DNA of 45,161 nt from Hemicentrotus pulcherrimus (taxonomy: Eukaryota > Echinodermata > Echinoidea > Camarodonta > Strongylocentrotidae). The position numbers and the translations under genes are program-made. Position 1 is the stretch's first letter, and the number at the start of each line of letters is the position of its first letter. Below, piece after piece: positions 26,501 to 32,500 of the stretch. Below the pieces are notes generated by a model, which saw nothing but the letters and a program-made list of their open reading frames with translations, was not told the DNA's origin and searched no databases. The stretch is from NCBI GenBank assembly GCA_003118195.1, contig BEXV01000440.1, positions 162,546 to 207,706 of the forward strand, in the 5' to 3' direction.

Positions 26501-29500
26501 TATTCCTGACAATCTCTACACACACTCACACGTCACAAATATACCTGATTCCAGTGGCCTTCCAGATTTCTATGCAGACAGCTAGAAATCATGAGGTGGT
26601 GAGAGCTCAGCTTAATAAATGACATGGATATCAACATCAGGATGTTGTTTGAAACTTGTATCAATATAAATATATTATCTCAGTTATATCCGAGACTTCT
26701 AACTTTTAATCAACGGTTTCCAGGTTTCCAGGAAGACTGCTAGAGATCAGCAGACCATAAGAACTCAGCAGAAAGACTGCATCCAGTCTAGATTACATCA
26801 GAAGCGAGAAGATCTTGTTCAGTACAACGAAGTGAAGGATAAGATTTAAGATCTTGACTTGAGGGTGTTATTTGAAAATTATTTCTCAGTTATGTCCTAA
26901 ACTTTTATTTTTTACTCAACTGTCTTTCCAGGTTTCCAGGCAGACTTCTAGAGATCAGGAAACGATACGAGCTCAGCTCGAGAACCGACAGAGAGAGCTA
27001 GAGACGCTGACCCAGCAGAAAGAATCCATCCAGTCTAGATTACATCAGAATCAAGAAGATCTCCTTCAGTATGATGAACTGAAGAATAGGATTCAAGAGC
27101 TTGGTAGGTACTAGGCTTACAGGAGGTGATCCAACATTTTGCTCCTGTGATAATTATTCCTTTGTTTCATCAGTTTTGTATTTTCATTATAAGATAAAGG
27201 GCTAGTGTTAGGGTTACAATAGGGGTTGAGGGTTAGAGTTGAGTTGGGGACAGGTAATGGCAGGGTTAGGATAAAATTAGGGTTAGGTTTAGCAAAGGGT
27301 TAGTTAGGATTATGGTTAGATATTGTGTGTGGTTTAGGGTTTAAGTTATGAATTAGGGTTAGGGCCAAATTTATAGTATGGGGCAGGTAAGGGCAGTATT
27401 AAGATTAGGGTTGGGTATCGTGTGCGGTTAAGGGTTTAAGTTATGAATTTGATCAATGTGGGTAAAGGAATAGGGTTAAGGACAGGTTAGTAAGGATTAG
27501 TTAAAGGTTAGGTTTAGGGTTAGGAACAGTATTCGGGTTGGGTATCGTGTGAATTTTAGGGTTTAAGTTATGAATTCAGTTCATGTTGGTAATGGAGTCA
27601 GTACAAGTGTTACCAGAGCATATATCCTGTGGAAAAAATTGTTTATTCATGTCACATTCAGTTGGAATATCAGAAGTTTACCTTTGGTTACATATGAAAC
27701 TGTTCAGATGTTTAGATTAGTTATTAGCTGCAATTTGTTCTCTTTTGTAGACAAAAGGATTATGTGTTCACAAAGAAACTCTCCATATCATGCTCTGGAA
27801 GAGATTACAATCATAATCCATTCTATTTTTGCTTTTTATCTCCTAAATTTGTCAGAAAATGAAATTTCAGATCAACGAGAGAAAGGAGAGAAGTTAACAG
27901 ATGAACTTGAAGCAGCAAGAATGAGAGTAGCTTCACTTCAAGAGGTAAGATGACTTTCGGTAAATAGTTGTTTTTACAACAACAAAATTATTTAATCCAA
28001 TGAGCTTGTACATAATATCTTTTGATACAAGAACAACATGAGACTATATTTAACACATTTCTTTCCAATTTCCCTTTTGCTACCAAAACTTTACATAATC
28101 TTTAATCCTGAAAAACAGATGAATTTGGAAAGCATCTTAATTGAGGATTTTAACACCTGTCCTTAACTTTAAATGCCATTGCCTTAACCACACGCAAACA
28201 ACTCCCCTACTGCAGTGTCAATAATATTTGCTTTTAGTAGAAAGATCAAAATAATAGTAACATGCCCAAAGTCATCCCTTTGTTGTTGTTTTTGTACGGT
28301 GATACAGGAGAAGGAAACGATCGAGAGAGAGAAGGACCGGTCAGATCAAGAGAATGAACAGATAAGAACGAAATGGAGCAGTGCTCGAAAGGTAATGACC
28401 AGACATTTTTTTGCATATGTCACTTTTTGATATTGCTGTATTGATTACTCATGCACAATAGTGTGATTACAATTCATTGGTCAGTACACTTCAACCTTAA
28501 ACAATCTGACAGTCAAATTAATATTTTGTGAATGAAAAAATATATCTTTTGATTCTTATTAAAGGGTCTGTAACATAATTAGTCTATTAAAAGCAAATGA
28601 TATTTATTCCACACGTGATAAACATTTGAAAATATTTCTTCCATCTTTGTTAATTTGACTGAATGACGTTGTGCTTAATTAAGATCTTTCTCTTGTTCCC
28701 GTATTTTGATTCTCTTCCAGTCTACATGCCAGTGTTGAATTGCATTTTACAATTATTTGTTTTTTTCCACAGGATTTTAGAGCTGAGCACAGGAAGCTGA
28801 CTCAGGAGATTGAAACTCTGAAGGTGAGGCTGGAGGAGGAGTCTAAGCATGCCAGCAGGATGAGCAAAGAGGTGGAGAATTGGAAACAAGAATACCTAAT
28901 CACCAAGCAACAGGTAACAGTCAAACCTGCTTTAACAATCACCTTTATAGAAAGACCACCTTGTAAAAACTATAAATTATGTTCTGACCTCGAAGGTTGT
29001 TAACTCTGTATTAAATGACATGAATCCTCACCCTTCATCCTCAAAGTAGTCAATAGCTGTTGTTTCATTTGAAATGTTTCTGACTGTTACCTGTACTAGA
29101 ACGACCTGTCCATAAAGATCATTTTCTGAATTTAATGACCACTTTTACATTTCCATTACCCTTTCTTCAGCTACACATGGATCAGCTAATTGATCATGAG
29201 AAAGGCTTGAGTCCTAGCTCCGTCGACTGTAGGGGGAGACTCAGACGGAGGTCAACAAGGGGTTCCCTCCTTGGAGATGCTTCCATATATTCAAGTATCC
29301 CTGTAATTCCCATAAGTTTATCCTTGTTTTTATTTCAATCTTTCTTTCCCTAGCTCCATACCCACGAGGAGCTAATGGACCAGGAGAACAAGCTTGACTC
29401 CCAGCTCCAGAATCTGAAGGAGGAGATCCACACAGAGGTCAACGAGGGCTTACGCACCCTGGAGATGTCTCGCTTAGAGGTACTCGATGAGCTCCAAGAG

Positions 29501-32500
29501 GTCCACCACCAGAAGGCTGAGATCAGCAAGAAATTGACATCCTTCAAGCAGGTAATAGCTAGAGGACACTACTCAATCTGCACAACCAGAATCTTCTAAG
29601 AATTGTCAGTGATAGCCAGATGATTGTTTTTTGCAAGAAATTTTGTAATTAGCAAATATTTGGGTTTTGATTTATCCTCAACAATATAACTTATAAAAAA
29701 GAAGAAACACACCTAATAAATGCTGCTTGTAAGTGTCAGCTTGCATGGTGATGTAGATATACAGGTGGTTTGCGGGTGCACCATGTGTGAGAGAGAGAGA
29801 GGGGTTTGAGGAGTCCTGAAAAAGACTCTGACTCAGTAATATTTCTTGGAGGAGTACAATTCAATTGTAATCTGACAGAGATAAGAAATGTCGAGCCACT
29901 CATCCTCTCCAAGCGCTATAGTTCTCCTTAGAACTATATGCTAAGAAAGATAACAAACAGTCCTTTTCGGGACTACACTCCTTCAAGAAAGATTACCAAG
30001 TCAGAGTCCTTTTCAGGACTCCTCAAACCCCTCTCTCTCTCACACACATGGTGCACCCGCAAACCTACTGTACACCTAATAAACTCTAGGTTGTGGAAGG
30101 GTTGATTTTAGGGGTTGAATATGGTGCATTAAAGTTTACAAAAATGTGTCACATCCTAGATACGCTTGATCTTGTTCAGGACAAATATTTACTATTCAAA
30201 CAATATTCAAACAGGATTGCACATTAACTATGCAATGAAGTATACATTCGCTAATGAGACATGCACAGTCTACATTGATTGTAATCTGATTTGCTGCTCT
30301 GTTTCACATCCTTGTACCCCAATGTTTTACTTTTCCAGGTTAAAATGACAGAGATTAGTGCTCAAAAGGAGAACAGTAATCGAAAGCATATTGACTTAGA
30401 GTTTCAACTGCAACAGGAGCAGGATTTACTCAAGGTATGTTTATAGTGTCATATTTAATCAATCTGGATTATTTCTGGAATGAATTATATTCATGTTTTA
30501 TAAATTTTATGAAGGACATGCATTATATGTCTGCATGTATATGATGGCCATAAAGGGTAACCAAAGGAATTCAATTAAGAATGTACATTTCATGTTGTGG
30601 CGGCAATAACTATTTGGCATTACATCTTAAACTATTCAAACTCTGAATCCCTGCAATGCTCATTGACTTCTTTTGTGCTTTAATGGTTCTCAAGGAAAGT
30701 TCTTAAGTAATTGTATGATTAACAGACTTGAAAGAATTTGGAAATCCCAATGTATAGTATAGATTTTGCCGAATTGAAAACATGTACGTAAAGAGTGTCT
30801 ATCTTCTTTTATCCATCAAGCTGAGACTTGAGCAGCAGATGTCTCGTCAGACGGAGGTTCTGGCCGGGATCAAGCAGAAGTCAGAATCCACTATCCAGTC
30901 GTTGCGTCACAAGCTGAACCACCTTGAGGAGCTAGTCACTAGCAGTTCCTCCCACACTCGTAGTCTGAGAGTAAGCCAGAGCATCGTACAGAGACACAAC
31001 GTCAACCGGAACATTGATCTACTTCCACTCCAGAATGAAGGTGAGGAGAGTCGAGGAGTGGAGAATAGTGGTTTGGATCCAGGCTTAAATTACAAACAAA
31101 ATGTGGAGGTACAGTATGAAAGACGTATTACCTCAAGGACTAGACAGTTTGAAATGCGAAGTGAAAACAGCGCTGTGGGGGATGTTAGTGGAAGAGGACA
31201 AGGCGGGGATGACCAGATGGATGAGGGAGCCCTTTACATTAATGAACTTCGAAATCAAGATGGCGACTTGCAAAGGCATCCCTCCCTTTGTGGTGAGGAT
31301 AGTTTGGCAGGGAATGGTGACCAAGGAAATAGAAGCAGTCGTCCGAAGGGGATCCTCAAGCGTAAGACACCCTTGCAGGAAGAAGGAGGAACTCTAACAG
31401 ATCACGAGGAAAGAAAGAGCGTTACTTCTGGTCTTGATAGAGAGAGGAGTCGACGAAGATCCGAAGAAGTGGCAGGATCGGAGAGTGAGGTATGTGTATC
31501 TCTTTTTCTTTCTAATCATAGTACTCAGTAGTCAGTCGTATGACATGTAGTCAGTCGTATGATAGCTTATGGAAAAGCCGCAGCACTTAAAACTGCTGCT
31601 TTTTAAACCATAGCAGTTCAAAGTTATCTTAATATCAAAATTAATCAGTTTTTCCTCAACAAATTGGCAACATTTATTTTCCATTCCCTTATACTTTGAT
31701 TTTTTTTTATAGAAATCACCATTGTAATGTAATGAATGTCTTAATGGTTTCAAGTCTGAGCTTTTAAAGATTTTGCGCACTACATGTATGTATTTTTAAA
31801 CATACACTTGATAATCTTTGGAAAGGAGAAAGAATGGATGCCAATGACTGACAAAGGCCTTCTTTCACAATGGAAGTTGAATAATGATGATGAAGTAAAA
31901 AAAAAAAAATTGAATTTGAATCAGAAAAAGAAATAATTGGTCCTTTTTCTGTATTGAATTATCTATTGTTAAGATATCTGTAAATAACTAAATCTTACTA
32001 TTTCTTTTTGTTTGACAGGTGACCACCTCTCAGCGGTCCAGGTCTCACTCATACAGGCATCATAGGAGAAAGAGCAGGTCACCAGTCGGGCGTCAACCCC
32101 TCTCACCTCTATCTCCACAGGTCCCCGAGAGAGGGCCTCCTTCAGGTCAACACTGTAAGTTGCCGTAGTTTTAAAGGCCAATTCAACCTTTGTAAAGGGT
32201 TCATAGCTATCACTGGCTATAAAAACATGTCCAGGCAATAAAGTACCAAGTGCGTCATTTCAAAACTGTAAAAAAGTCTCAATGACAGAGTTTGGTTTCT
32301 ATAAATAACACCCATTGTATATGTAATGGTCGGTCCAAATTAAGATCTGCAATTAAGTATTCAAAAAGGTATGGTTAAAATAGAAAAGGAATGATTTGTT
32401 TGTTAATTTATGATCATTTCGTCATTCCCCGTTTTCAAATTTTCTTTCAGGGTCTCATTTTATGGATTCTCTCAACCAGCTGAAAGATCAGAAAGTTGCT

